A DNA stretch of 64,000 nucleotides from Caulobacter sp. S45. Its GTDB lineage: Bacteria; Pseudomonadota; Alphaproteobacteria; Caulobacterales; Caulobacteraceae. Shown one piece after another: positions 12,001-18,737 of the stretch. The position numbers and the translations under genes are program-made. The notes under the pieces were generated by a model. That model worked only from the letters and a program-made list of their open reading frames with translations, did no database searches and was not told the origin of the DNA. The stretch lies in NCBI RefSeq assembly GCF_009765965.1, contig NZ_LMUL01000014.1, forward strand, positions 124,001 to 188,000, in the 5' to 3' direction. Each line of letters starts with the position of its first letter. Position 1 is the first letter of the stretch.

Positions 12001-12472
12001 AATTGTGCACCAGCGGCATCACCGAGGGACGATGCGGGGCGGCGGCGATCAGCTTGTCGGCGCGGACGTCGGTGGTCGGATCGATCTGACCGTCGGCGCC
12101 CTTCAGCGACACCCATTGCGGAGACACGATGTCGAGTTGGCCGATGTGGTCGGTCAGCGATTCGCGCGATGTGTCGTCCCAGCTCACATAGAAGCCGATG
12201 GAAAGCGGGTGCGTGCGGGAGCCATGCGCCCCGGTCACGCGCGGCGGCGGCCGGGTCCACGCGGGATGTTTGGACAGGACCTCCACGCGGCCGTCCAGCG
12301 CATGCATCGCCCTCGGGTTGGCGAAGGTCACGCCAGGAATGCTCGGTGCGATGGCCAATGTGGCGACAAAGGCGCCTAGGATCGCAAACAGGGCGGCGAG
12401 CAGCAGCCCCACGCCGAAGCCTGCCCGGCGCGCTCGGCGACCGGACGGATCATGGAACACTAGGTTGGTCAT
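9068..12472 (-). CDS. Three-domain GH18-like / polysaccharide deacetylase / GT2 membrane enzyme
   Basis: A 1134-residue membrane protein with three catalytic-type domains. Residues 17-42 are a membrane anchor. Residues about 90-400 resemble a GH18 glycosidase barrel (start SIGFYVSWDD; the DLEN at 200-203 stands where GH18 has its acidic DxxDxDxE motif). Residues about 465-665 are a CE4/NodB deacetylase with TFDDGPD, SHTYTH, RFFRPPY and LLHDSGGDRS, all key residues present. After a TM at about 697-725 comes a processive GT2 domain: VLDDGS, DAD (829-831), EDQD (920-923) and KQRFRW (956-961), then further TM segments at about 985-1020 and 1035-1055. The set suggests synthesis plus periplasmic trimming or deacetylation of a beta-linked (amino)polysaccharide, like PgaC plus PgaB in one chain. 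The polymer is not known. Confidence 0.9.
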   Translation of the reverse strand: MTNLVFHDPSGRRARRAGFGVGLLLAALFAILGAFVATLAIAPSIPGVTFANPRAMHALDGRVEVLSKHPAWTRPPPRVTGAHGSRTHPLSIGFYVSWDDTSRESLTDHIGQLDIVSPQWVSLKGADGQIDPTTDVRADKLIAAAPHRPSVMPLVHNSDDKLWNGKLADRLLTSVPARHALIANLLALAKQRGYAGYVFDLENMSKVGLAAYPSFIAEANAAFQSSGREIWVTAPFDDSDWPLKALGQASDTLVLMAYDEHYWTGGPGPVASQAWFEKHLTEGFGALDPNKTVLALGAFGYDWVKGGHGDPASFHEATLTAQDAGAKIRFDRAALNPTFNYADEDGQPHTVWFLDAATLYNQVHMADAWRPRGYALWRMGTEDPGVWKILGKPYGSAKVGDLRVMPPSADVDFNGTGEVMNPIAEPTPGLRTLSTDPGMGLITGERFDKIPTAYVVQRLGAHPGEIALTFDDGPDPHWTPQILKILKEKHVPATFFVIGENMETWPELVRRELADGHIVGSHTYTHPNIGTVSNTQVNLELNLTQRLFQVITGHTMRFFRPPYLGDASPSTPREVAPLITARDLGYLSVGLRVDPDDWKRPDSKLIVSRTLDRLKDTNPETAGQVVLLHDSGGDRSHTIAALPHLIDALRARGYRLVTVAELAGLSPAQAMPPTRAERGQLLLDRAAFDIVREFDKGITVLFVSAIVLGLARLLFLSTLAIVHRLRAAKRPEPEFSDDRPRALVTVLIPCFNEEAVIVASIQRILQSSWRELEVLVLDDGSKDATAARVQAAFGEDPRVQLMSFTNGGKAAALNRGLKAAKGDIVVALDADTQFPSETIGRLAAWFQNPKVGAVAGNALVGNRINLITKWQALEYVTAQNLERRALSALGVITVVPGAVGAWRRSAIEALGGFPDDTLAEDQDLTLAVQRAGWAVEFDPEARAYTEAPQTMRGLLKQRFRWSFGTLQCVWKHRAAILETDRPLLGLVALPQVWMFQIFLALVAPLVDAAVLFSLFWAALDWFSHPTEWDHQLLNQTLLYWGAFVLVDLSAAALGMALERDAPWGSLGWLPVQRFGYRQLMYHVVIKAVITAVRGPIVGWNKIDRKATVTMDHGRTRDAQSLGLTVKGSTATVGG

Positions 12473-12819
12473 GGTCTCGCAATACGCAGGTCCACACTAA
12501 GACTAAACCCCTATTCGCCGTGAGCCAGCCGTCGCCACCTTACGACATTGTAGGAATGCAAATTATTGCATAAAAACGTTTAAAAACAGGGAATTAAAAT
12601 AGTATGCCAAATTACCGCAGGGCGGTTCGCTCACCCTAGGTTACGCCGCGTCGTCTAGCGCTCTACAGTCTTCGGCGATCCACCGAGCTGGGGCCACGCC
12701 CACATGTTCGATAAATACAACGGGAAATGTTCCGGAAGTTGCGTCCAACTGTGTCAGAGACGAGCGCGCCTCCAAGTCGCCACATATTTCTCCGCTCAGA
12801 AACAAAGTTTCCGCGCGAC
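12473..12819. other. AT-richer divergent intergenic region
   Basis: About 350 bases between the divergent polysaccharide enzyme gene and the membrane protein gene. It contains an unusually A+T-rich core (about 12555-12605, with several A and T runs) that stands out against the GC-rich background. This fits a promoter region serving both directions, but I could not assign specific -35/-10 boxes. An upstream ATG at 12727 is in frame with the membrane protein, so its start could lie inside this region. Confidence 0.45.
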
Positions 12820-14358
12820 ATGATTCGTGTGGGGCGAAGCTTCCCTTACACCGTAATCCTGCGGGCGTTTCGAAACATTTTACTCGGCGCGATGATGCTC
12901 GTGGCGATGACGGTGCTGATCGGCCGCCCAACCGTCTTCAGCGATACGGACGACTACTATGCGCAGGGCCACAGCGTGGTGCGCGCGCTCCAACGTTGGG
13001 CCCAGAAGGGCCAGCCGCCGTTCGACATCTCCGAGATGCGCTACCGTCTCTCCAACCCCGGCGGCGGCGACGAGGAGCCCGAGCATAACCAGGACGGCGC
13101 GCGCTCGGTCTACTACGGACTTCTGCTCTATCTAGCCCAGGCGGTCGGGTCGTTGTGGACGCTGGCGGCGATCCAGGCGCTGGCGGCGGCGACGCTGGTG
13201 CATCTGATCTGGCGCCGCCTCGCGCCGGAAGGACGCGCACGCAGCTATTTCGCGATCATGGCCGTGCTTTGCCTCGGCTCCAGCCTGCCGGTGTTCACCG
13301 GATTCGCCATGCCCGACGTATTTGCCGGATTCGCCGCCGTGAGCACGGTGCTGATCGTGGCCTATGCGGACACCTTCGGGCTGTGGGCGAAGGTGTTGCT
13401 CTGGCTGGGCCTAGCGGCCTGCGTCAATTTCCACGGTTCCAACCTTCCGACGACGCTCGCCTTAGCCACGCTTGGTCTCGCCGGCATGGCGCTGCTGGGG
13501 ACGGGCTGGCGCAAACTCCTGGCGCGAAGCGGGTTCGTGCTGACCGCGATCCTGGCCGCTGTCCTGGCCGCGAAGGCCTATGGGGTGGCGGTGAAGCTGA
13601 GGACGGGGGACGAGCTGGGCCGCCCGCCTTTCCTGACCGCACGCGTGCTGGCGGACGGGCCGGGGCGGGCCTACCTGGCGCATGCGTGCGGCAAGGGCGC
13701 GCCCTTCCAGGTCTGCGCCTTCCGCCGTCTGCCCCTGAACAACACCGAAGACATCCTGTGGGCCGACGAGCCTGAACTCGGCATCTACAACAGCGCCGAA
13801 TTTCCCGTGCGGTTGCGGTTGGATCGTGAAGACTTCCGCTTCGCCCTGGCCGCGGTGGCCTACCAGCCGGGCCAGGAGCTGGCGATGGCGATACGCAACT
13901 GGGGCGCTCAGCTCGCCGCCCACGACCTGAACGAACCATTGCGCGATCAGGGCTACTATCTGGTCGACACCTATTGGAAGACCACCCACCTGCCGCGCCT
14001 GATCCAGGGGACCGGCCGATGCGATCCCGAGCGGGGGACCTGTGCGCTGCGGGCGCCGCCCAACGGCATGGCGGGGCTGTTCGCGCTGACCGCGATCCTG
14101 GCGCTGGCGGTCTCGGCGGCCTGCCTAGGGCTTTGCCTGCCACGCGGGGGACAAGGTTTGAAGCTCGATGTCCGGGGACGGATCGCCTGCTGGGCGGCGT
14201 CGCTGCTGATCCTCGCCGTACCGATCAACGCGGCCGTCTGCGGGATGCTGTCAGGGCCGTTCGCGCGCTACCAAATGCGGATGCTCTGGTTGCTTCCGCT
14301 GGCGGCGATGCTGCTGGTGTCCATCGTGCGAACGGCTCGGCGGAACCGCCCGCGCTAA
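12820..14358 (+). CDS. Polytopic membrane protein of unknown function
   Basis: Not recognised as a characterised family. It has about ten hydrophobic segments, the first near the N-terminus (ILLGAMMLVAMTVLIG) followed by SDTDDYYAQG. A large, probably periplasmic, hydrophilic region with several cysteines (HACGKGAPFQVCAF, CDPERGTCAL) lies at about residues 295-430, before the C-terminal membrane segments. The plan (TM1, an acidic DTDDY loop, many TMs) recalls GT-C type lipid-linked glycosyltransferases, but that is a weak inference. I use the ATG at 12820; the ATG at 12727 would add 31 residues. It is divergent from the polysaccharide enzyme gene, so an envelope role is plausible. Its stop overlaps the dusB stop on the other strand. 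Confidence 0.75.
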   Translation: MIRVGRSFPYTVILRAFRNILLGAMMLVAMTVLIGRPTVFSDTDDYYAQGHSVVRALQRWAQKGQPPFDISEMRYRLSNPGGGDEEPEHNQDGARSVYYGLLLYLAQAVGSLWTLAAIQALAAATLVHLIWRRLAPEGRARSYFAIMAVLCLGSSLPVFTGFAMPDVFAGFAAVSTVLIVAYADTFGLWAKVLLWLGLAACVNFHGSNLPTTLALATLGLAGMALLGTGWRKLLARSGFVLTAILAAVLAAKAYGVAVKLRTGDELGRPPFLTARVLADGPGRAYLAHACGKGAPFQVCAFRRLPLNNTEDILWADEPELGIYNSAEFPVRLRLDREDFRFALAAVAYQPGQELAMAIRNWGAQLAAHDLNEPLRDQGYYLVDTYWKTTHLPRLIQGTGRCDPERGTCALRAPPNGMAGLFALTAILALAVSAACLGLCLPRGGQGLKLDVRGRIACWAASLLILAVPINAAVCGMLSGPFARYQMRMLWLLPLAAMLLVSIVRTARRNRPR

Positions 14359-15365
14359 TCCAGCCAGAGACGCTTGAGCCCCACTTCGACCTCGGCCCCG
14401 CTTTCCAGCCGGCACAGATCGCCCTTGGCCTGCCGGCGCACGACGGCGGATGCAGGCCAGGGTGCGTGTTCGACATACCAGCCCAGGTGCTTGCGGAATA
14501 TGCGCAGGCCCAGCCGATCGCCATAAAAGGCGAGGGATTCGCGCAGGTGTTCGATCACGATCGCCAGCCGCATCTCCGGGTCGGGATCGGGGATCGCATC
14601 CACGCCCGCCAGGCTGCAGTCCAGGGCCGCCAGCATCCAGGGGCGCCCATAAGCGCCGCGCCCGATCATCACCGCATCCGCCCCTGACAGGTCCAGCGCC
14701 AAGCGCGCCGATGCGGCGTCGACGATGTCGCCGTTCACGATCACCGGCAGACGGGTCGCCGCCTTGACCTCGGCCACGGCCCGCCAGTCGGCGGCGCCCT
14801 TGTAGAACTGACAGCGGGTGCGGCCATGCACGGTGATCGCCTGGATGCCGGCCCGCTCGGCGCGCTCGGCTAGTTCCGGCGCATTGCGGGACGCGTCGTC
14901 CCAGCCGAGCCTCATCTTCAGGGTCACCGGGCGGGTGGTGGCGTTCACCGCCGCCGAGATCAGCTTCTCCGCCTGGTCCAGGTCGCGCATCAGGGCCGAG
15001 CCCGCGAGCGCGCCGGTCACCTCCTTGGCGGGACAGCCCATGTTCAGGTCGATGATGTCGGCGCCGGCCGCTTCGGCCATGCGCGCGCCCGCCGCCAGCC
15101 AACTCGCCTCACGCCCCACCAACTGCACCACCATGTGCGGCAGGCCATCGCCGATGGCGGCGCGACGCACCACGTCCGGACGGCCGCTGGCGAGTTCGGC
15201 GCACGCGACCATCTCGGTGGCGACATAGGCTGCGCCCAGGCGCGAGGCCAGCCGCCGGAAGGGCAGGTCCGTCACGCCCGTCATCGGTGCGGCGAGCACC
15301 CGGCCAGGGATCAGCACGTCCCCGATCCGCAGCCCGTCCCCGGCTATGGGCGCGTCGAAAGCCAA
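14355..15365 (-). CDS. dusB: tRNA-dihydrouridine synthase (DusB type)
   Basis: An FMN- and NADPH-dependent enzyme reducing uridines in tRNA. The 336-residue TIM-barrel protein has APMTGVTDLPFR near the N-terminus, the catalytic cysteine in DLNMGCPAKEV, KMRLGWD, the ITVHGRTRCQFY histidine/arginine motif, VNGDI, and the phosphate-binding GRGAYGRPW. The start is a TTG at 15365 with GGGAG at good spacing; the first internal ATG would delete the conserved N-terminus. In many alphaproteobacteria dusB (nifR3) heads an operon with ntrB and ntrC. Here it instead ends convergently into an unrelated membrane protein gene, so that linkage is lost. Confidence 0.95.
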   Translation of the reverse strand: MAFDAPIAGDGLRIGDVLIPGRVLAAPMTGVTDLPFRRLASRLGAAYVATEMVACAELASGRPDVVRRAAIGDGLPHMVVQLVGREASWLAAGARMAEAAGADIIDLNMGCPAKEVTGALAGSALMRDLDQAEKLISAAVNATTRPVTLKMRLGWDDASRNAPELAERAERAGIQAITVHGRTRCQFYKGAADWRAVAEVKAATRLPVIVNGDIVDAASARLALDLSGADAVMIGRGAYGRPWMLAALDCSLAGVDAIPDPDPEMRLAIVIEHLRESLAFYGDRLGLRIFRKHLGWYVEHAPWPASAVVRRQAKGDLCRLESGAEVEVGLKRLWLD

Positions 15366-15385
15366 GGCGGCGCTCCCGCTTCCGC

Positions 15386-16234
15386 TCAGGCGGCAGGCGT
15401 CTTGACGAAGGCCTGGAAGGCCTCGCCAAAATCGGCATGCCAGCGGGAGAGGGCGGAGCGGTTGTGGATCACGTCATCGGCCATCCATTGGATGCGCCGC
15501 TCGTCGGTCGCCCGGTCCACGTCGTTGTCGGGGCACAGGATGTAGAAGTCGCCCTGGGCCAGGCGTTCCAGCATGAAGTCCACCACCTGGTCGGCGTCCC
15601 AGGCCGCGGGGGGCTTTTCCGTACGCGCTGTCATACCTGTATAGGTGAAGCCCGGGATCAGCAGATGGGCGGTGATCGCGCCGTCGGCGACGCTGCGCAG
15701 TTCGTGCGCCAGCAACTCGCTATAGGCCTTCAGCCCGGCCTTGGAGACGTTGTAGGCGCTGTTGCCGGGCGGCAGGGTGATCCCCTGTTTGGAGCCGGTG
15801 TTGACGATCAGGGCCGGGCGGCCGGCTGCGATCATGTCGGGGACGAAGGCCTGGACGCCGTGGATCGGCCCCCAAAGGTTCACCTCCATCAGCGCTTCCC
15901 AGCCGGCCAGGTTCTCCCACGGCTTGCCCGGGTTGGCGCCGACGCCGGCGTTGTTCATCAGGATGGCGATGTCGCCGAATGCGCCGGTCGCCTGGGTCTT
16001 CAAGGCGTGGACCGAGGAGTAGCGGGCGACGTCGGTGGCGGCGGCCTTGGCCTGGGAGCCGTCGACGGCTGCAGCCTGCACGGCGGCGAGCGCCTTGTCC
16101 AACGCTTCGCCCGGCCGGTCGGCCAGGATCACGTTCAGACCCATGCCAGCAAAGCGAATGGCGGCGGCGAGGCCGATCCCGCTCGCGGCGCCGGTGATCA
16201 CGGCTGTGCGGCCGACGGTCAGGGGCAGGGTCAT
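15386..16234 (-). CDS. SDR family NAD(P)-dependent oxidoreductase
   Basis: A classical SDR of 282 residues. The Rossmann motif is ITGAASGIGLA (about residue 14), then NNAGVG and the catalytic YNVSK. The C-terminal part is longer than in minimal SDRs (QVVDFMLERLAQGDFYILCPDN), seen in a set of alphaproteobacterial SDRs of unknown substrate. The ATG has a GAGGAG ribosome site about nine bases upstream. It lies between dusB and a LysR regulator on the same strand, with 96 bases to the regulator, so it may be co-transcribed with either. Confidence 0.9.
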   Translation of the reverse strand: MTLPLTVGRTAVITGAASGIGLAAAIRFAGMGLNVILADRPGEALDKALAAVQAAAVDGSQAKAAATDVARYSSVHALKTQATGAFGDIAILMNNAGVGANPGKPWENLAGWEALMEVNLWGPIHGVQAFVPDMIAAGRPALIVNTGSKQGITLPPGNSAYNVSKAGLKAYSELLAHELRSVADGAITAHLLIPGFTYTGMTARTEKPPAAWDADQVVDFMLERLAQGDFYILCPDNDVDRATDERRIQWMADDVIHNRSALSRWHADFGEAFQAFVKTPAA

Positions 16235-16330
16235 GGGCGAAACTCCTCGGACGGATTACTCAGCGCGCCTTTCGCATGGCGAGCGCGGCCAAGGCTACCC
16301 CGGATGCATCCAGCGTGTCTTCCGGGCTCG

Positions 16331-17203
16331 TCAAGGGCGGGACCACAGCTGGGGGCCGTGTTCCAGCACGACCTCGGCCAGGGCGGCGCTGGCGCCCTGG
16401 AGCCGGGCGCTGCGGCCCAGCACGACGAACTCCACCTCGCCGACCTCGGGCAGGTTCGCTTCGGCGGGCGCTTCGGCCAGGTCGCTGTGTTGCAGCAGCA
16501 GGCGCGACTGCGCGGTGACGCCCAGGCCCGCCAAGGTCGCCGCGCGCAGCCCGCTGAGCGTCTCGCTGCTGCAGGAGACGAACCAGGCGCGTCCGGCGCG
16601 GTTCAGGGCCTCCACGGCCAAGGCGCTGGTGATGCTCGAAGAGGGGTAGAGCACCAGGGGCGCGGGCGCTCCGGGGTTCACCGCGAACTCGCGATGCGCC
16701 ATCCATACCAGGCGTTCGGTCTTCACCAATTCGCCACGATCGTCGTCGGCGCGTCGTTTGGCGAACACCAGGTCCAGCCGGCCGGCGTCCAGCTTCTGGT
16801 AGAGCATGCTGGTCAGCCCGACGCTGAGCTCCAGGCTCAGCAACGGATTGGCGGCGGTGAAATTGCGCAAGATCTCTGGTAGCCGCGTCAGCGCCAGGTC
16901 TTCCGACACGCCAAAGCGCACCCGGCCCCGCGGGGCGGTGTCGGCGAAGTGATCCGCCGCCCGTTGGCTGGCGCCCACGATCTCGCGCGCGAAGCCGGCC
17001 ATGACGTTGCCATCCGCCGTCAGCGCCACCGCATGGGTGTCGCGCGCCAGCAGCTGACGTCCCGACGCAAGCTCAAGCCGGCGAATGTGCTGGCTGATGG
17101 TGGACTGGCTGAGACCGAGCTGGCGGCCGGCGGCGGTGAAGTGCCGGGTCTCCACCACCGCCAGAAAGGTCTTCAGTAAATTGGACTCAAACATCCCAGT
17201 CAT
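16331..17203 (-). CDS. LysR family transcriptional regulator
   Basis: A 290-residue LysR-type regulator. The N-terminal winged helix-turn-helix (LLKTFLAVVETRHFTAAGRQLGL is read as helix 1 and 2, then SQSTISQHIRRLE) covers residues 8-65. An effector-binding domain runs from about residue 92 (GRVRFGVSEDLALTRLPEIL). ATG codons at 17203 and 17194 are both possible starts. It is divergent from the oxalate-decarboxylase-like gene and upstream of an SDR gene. An inverted repeat overlaps its start codon. The divergent bicupin gene is the most likely target. Confidence 0.93.
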   Translation of the reverse strand: MTGMFESNLLKTFLAVVETRHFTAAGRQLGLSQSTISQHIRRLELASGRQLLARDTHAVALTADGNVMAGFAREIVGASQRAADHFADTAPRGRVRFGVSEDLALTRLPEILRNFTAANPLLSLELSVGLTSMLYQKLDAGRLDLVFAKRRADDDRGELVKTERLVWMAHREFAVNPGAPAPLVLYPSSSITSALAVEALNRAGRAWFVSCSSETLSGLRAATLAGLGVTAQSRLLLQHSDLAEAPAEANLPEVGEVEFVVLGRSARLQGASAALAEVVLEHGPQLWSRP

Positions 17204-17218
17204 TATGAGGCGTCATAA
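17203..17218. promoter_or_regulatory. Inverted repeat overlapping the LysR start
   Basis: TTATGA (17203-17208) and TCATAA (17213-17218) flank a four-base GGCG. The spacing fits the T-N11-A pattern of LysR binding sites. Because it covers the regulator's own start codon and faces the divergent bicupin gene, an autoregulatory operator is plausible. Not tested against other copies. Confidence 0.45.
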
Positions 17219-17401
17219 ATGTAATTTCTTTCGAGTTCTTTCGTCCAGGGCTTAGATCGCCGCGATTGATTCAATCTAAATCGCTCCAATATTGCCGGGT
17301 CAACGGTGATTTGAGAGGGCGGGTGAAATGTATGGCTTGTGGAGCGAGCGGCCTTTGCTCCGCTTATGCTTTTTGACAAAGGGCCGTTCGGAGGAATTTG
17401 T

Positions 17402-18655
17402 ATGAAAGATCTGTCAAGGCGCAATATTCTTGCGGCCAGCGCGGTCGGCGGCGCAGTCGCGGCGGCGGGTGCAGCGGCCAGCGCGGCCGGCTTCGGCAAT
17501 CCCGATCGCCCGGCCGAAGGCAGGATGAACACCACGCCCGGCGCCTTCAGCGAACCGGGACCGAAGAATCCGGCGCTGGCCGGTCAGTTTCCGTCATTCC
17601 AGGACCCCCCTCCCACCGACGTCAATGGGCTCGACCTCTTTTGGTCCTCATTCAACAACGCGCACAAGCGGGTTCAAAGCGGCGGCTGGGCGCGCGAGGT
17701 GACCCAGGCCGACTTCGCCATATCCGACGCGGTGTCCGGCGTGAACATGCGTCTTGGAAAAGGCGGCGTGCGCGAGCTGCACTGGCACCAGCAGGCCGAG
17801 TGGGCGGTCATGGTCGACGGTCATTGCCGCGTCACGGTGATGGATACCGAGGGACGCCCGGCGGTGCGCGATGTGAAGCAGGGCGACCTCTGGTATTTCC
17901 CGCCCGGCTTGCCGCACGCCCTCCAGGGACTGGGGCCGTCCGGCGCCGAGTTCGTGCTGGTGTTCGACAACGGCCACTCGTCGGAGTTCAACACCCTGCT
18001 GCTCACCGAATGGATGGCCCACACACCCCCCGAGGTGCTGGCCGAGAACTTCAACCTGCCGGTCAGCGCCTTCAAGAACATCCCGATCGACGATCTGTGG
18101 ATCTACCAGGGGCCGGACCCCATGCCGCTGGACGCCGCCCAGCGGGCCGTCCGCTCGCCGCTGGGCGAGCCCCAGGACGAGTACACCTTCTCGATGAACG
18201 ACATGAAGCCCAACAAGGTCACCAAGGGCGGAGAGGTGAAGATCATCGATAGCCGCAACTTCCCGATCTCCAAGACGATCGCGGCGGCCCTGGTGACCGT
18301 CAAGCCGGGCGGGATGCGGGAGCTGCATTGGCACCCCAATGCGGACGAGTGGCAGTATTATATCTCCGGCGAGGCACGGATGACGGTGTTCAACACCGGA
18401 CCGCGCGCCCAGACCGCCGACTTCCGGCCCGGTGATCTCGGCTACGTCAAGAAGAGCTTCGGCCACTACGTCCAGAACACCGGGACCACCGATCTGGTGT
18501 TCATGGAGATTTTCAAGGACGACAAGTTCGCTGAAATCTCGCTGACCCAGTGGCTGGCCTGCACACCGCCGGACCTGATCGCCTCGCACCTGAACATGGA
18601 CCCTGCGCTGACCTCGCAGTTCGGCAAGATCAGGTCTGTGGTGATGCCCGCCTGA
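17402..18655 (+). CDS. Tat-exported bicupin, oxalate decarboxylase family
   Basis: A 417-residue two-cupin protein of the oxalate decarboxylase/oxidase family. The N-terminus carries a twin-arginine signal (SRRNIL, residues 5-10, then an Ala/Gly-rich stretch), so it should be exported folded. Cupin 1 has metal ligands H127, H129, E133 and H172; cupin 2 has H309, H311, E316 and H355, with E369 at the place of OxdC Glu333. The lid that decides decarboxylase versus oxidase activity reads SEFNT (194-198), against SENST in Bacillus OxdC. Its general-acid glutamate is kept. Family enzymes bind Mn and turn oxalate into formate and CO2. The ATG at 17402 has GGAGGA upstream. An NRAMP-like transporter follows. 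Confidence 0.85.
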   Translation: MKDLSRRNILAASAVGGAVAAAGAAASAAGFGNPDRPAEGRMNTTPGAFSEPGPKNPALAGQFPSFQDPPPTDVNGLDLFWSSFNNAHKRVQSGGWAREVTQADFAISDAVSGVNMRLGKGGVRELHWHQQAEWAVMVDGHCRVTVMDTEGRPAVRDVKQGDLWYFPPGLPHALQGLGPSGAEFVLVFDNGHSSEFNTLLLTEWMAHTPPEVLAENFNLPVSAFKNIPIDDLWIYQGPDPMPLDAAQRAVRSPLGEPQDEYTFSMNDMKPNKVTKGGEVKIIDSRNFPISKTIAAALVTVKPGGMRELHWHPNADEWQYYISGEARMTVFNTGPRAQTADFRPGDLGYVKKSFGHYVQNTGTTDLVFMEIFKDDKFAEISLTQWLACTPPDLIASHLNMDPALTSQFGKIRSVVMPA

Positions 18656-18658
18656 CGC

Positions 18659-18690
18659 CCGGATCGGCCGGGTCGGCGTGTCCGATCCGG
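18659..18690. repeat. Hairpin between bicupin and transporter genes
   Basis: A perfect 9-bp inverted repeat, CCGGATCGG (18659-18667) and CCGATCCGG (18682-18690), with a 14-base loop. It lies directly after the bicupin stop. No T run follows, so it is more likely an mRNA-end stabiliser or attenuating structure than a full terminator. Confidence 0.45.
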
Positions 18691-18737
18691 CCGGAACCCT
18701 ACTCGCTCCGCCAGCTTGTCTCCGCGAGGTCCTGAGC

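Noticed and set aside
12641-12931. A 96-residue minus-strand frame in the AT-rich divergent region
   Set aside because: It overlaps the likely promoter and start of the membrane protein gene and shows no conserved pattern.
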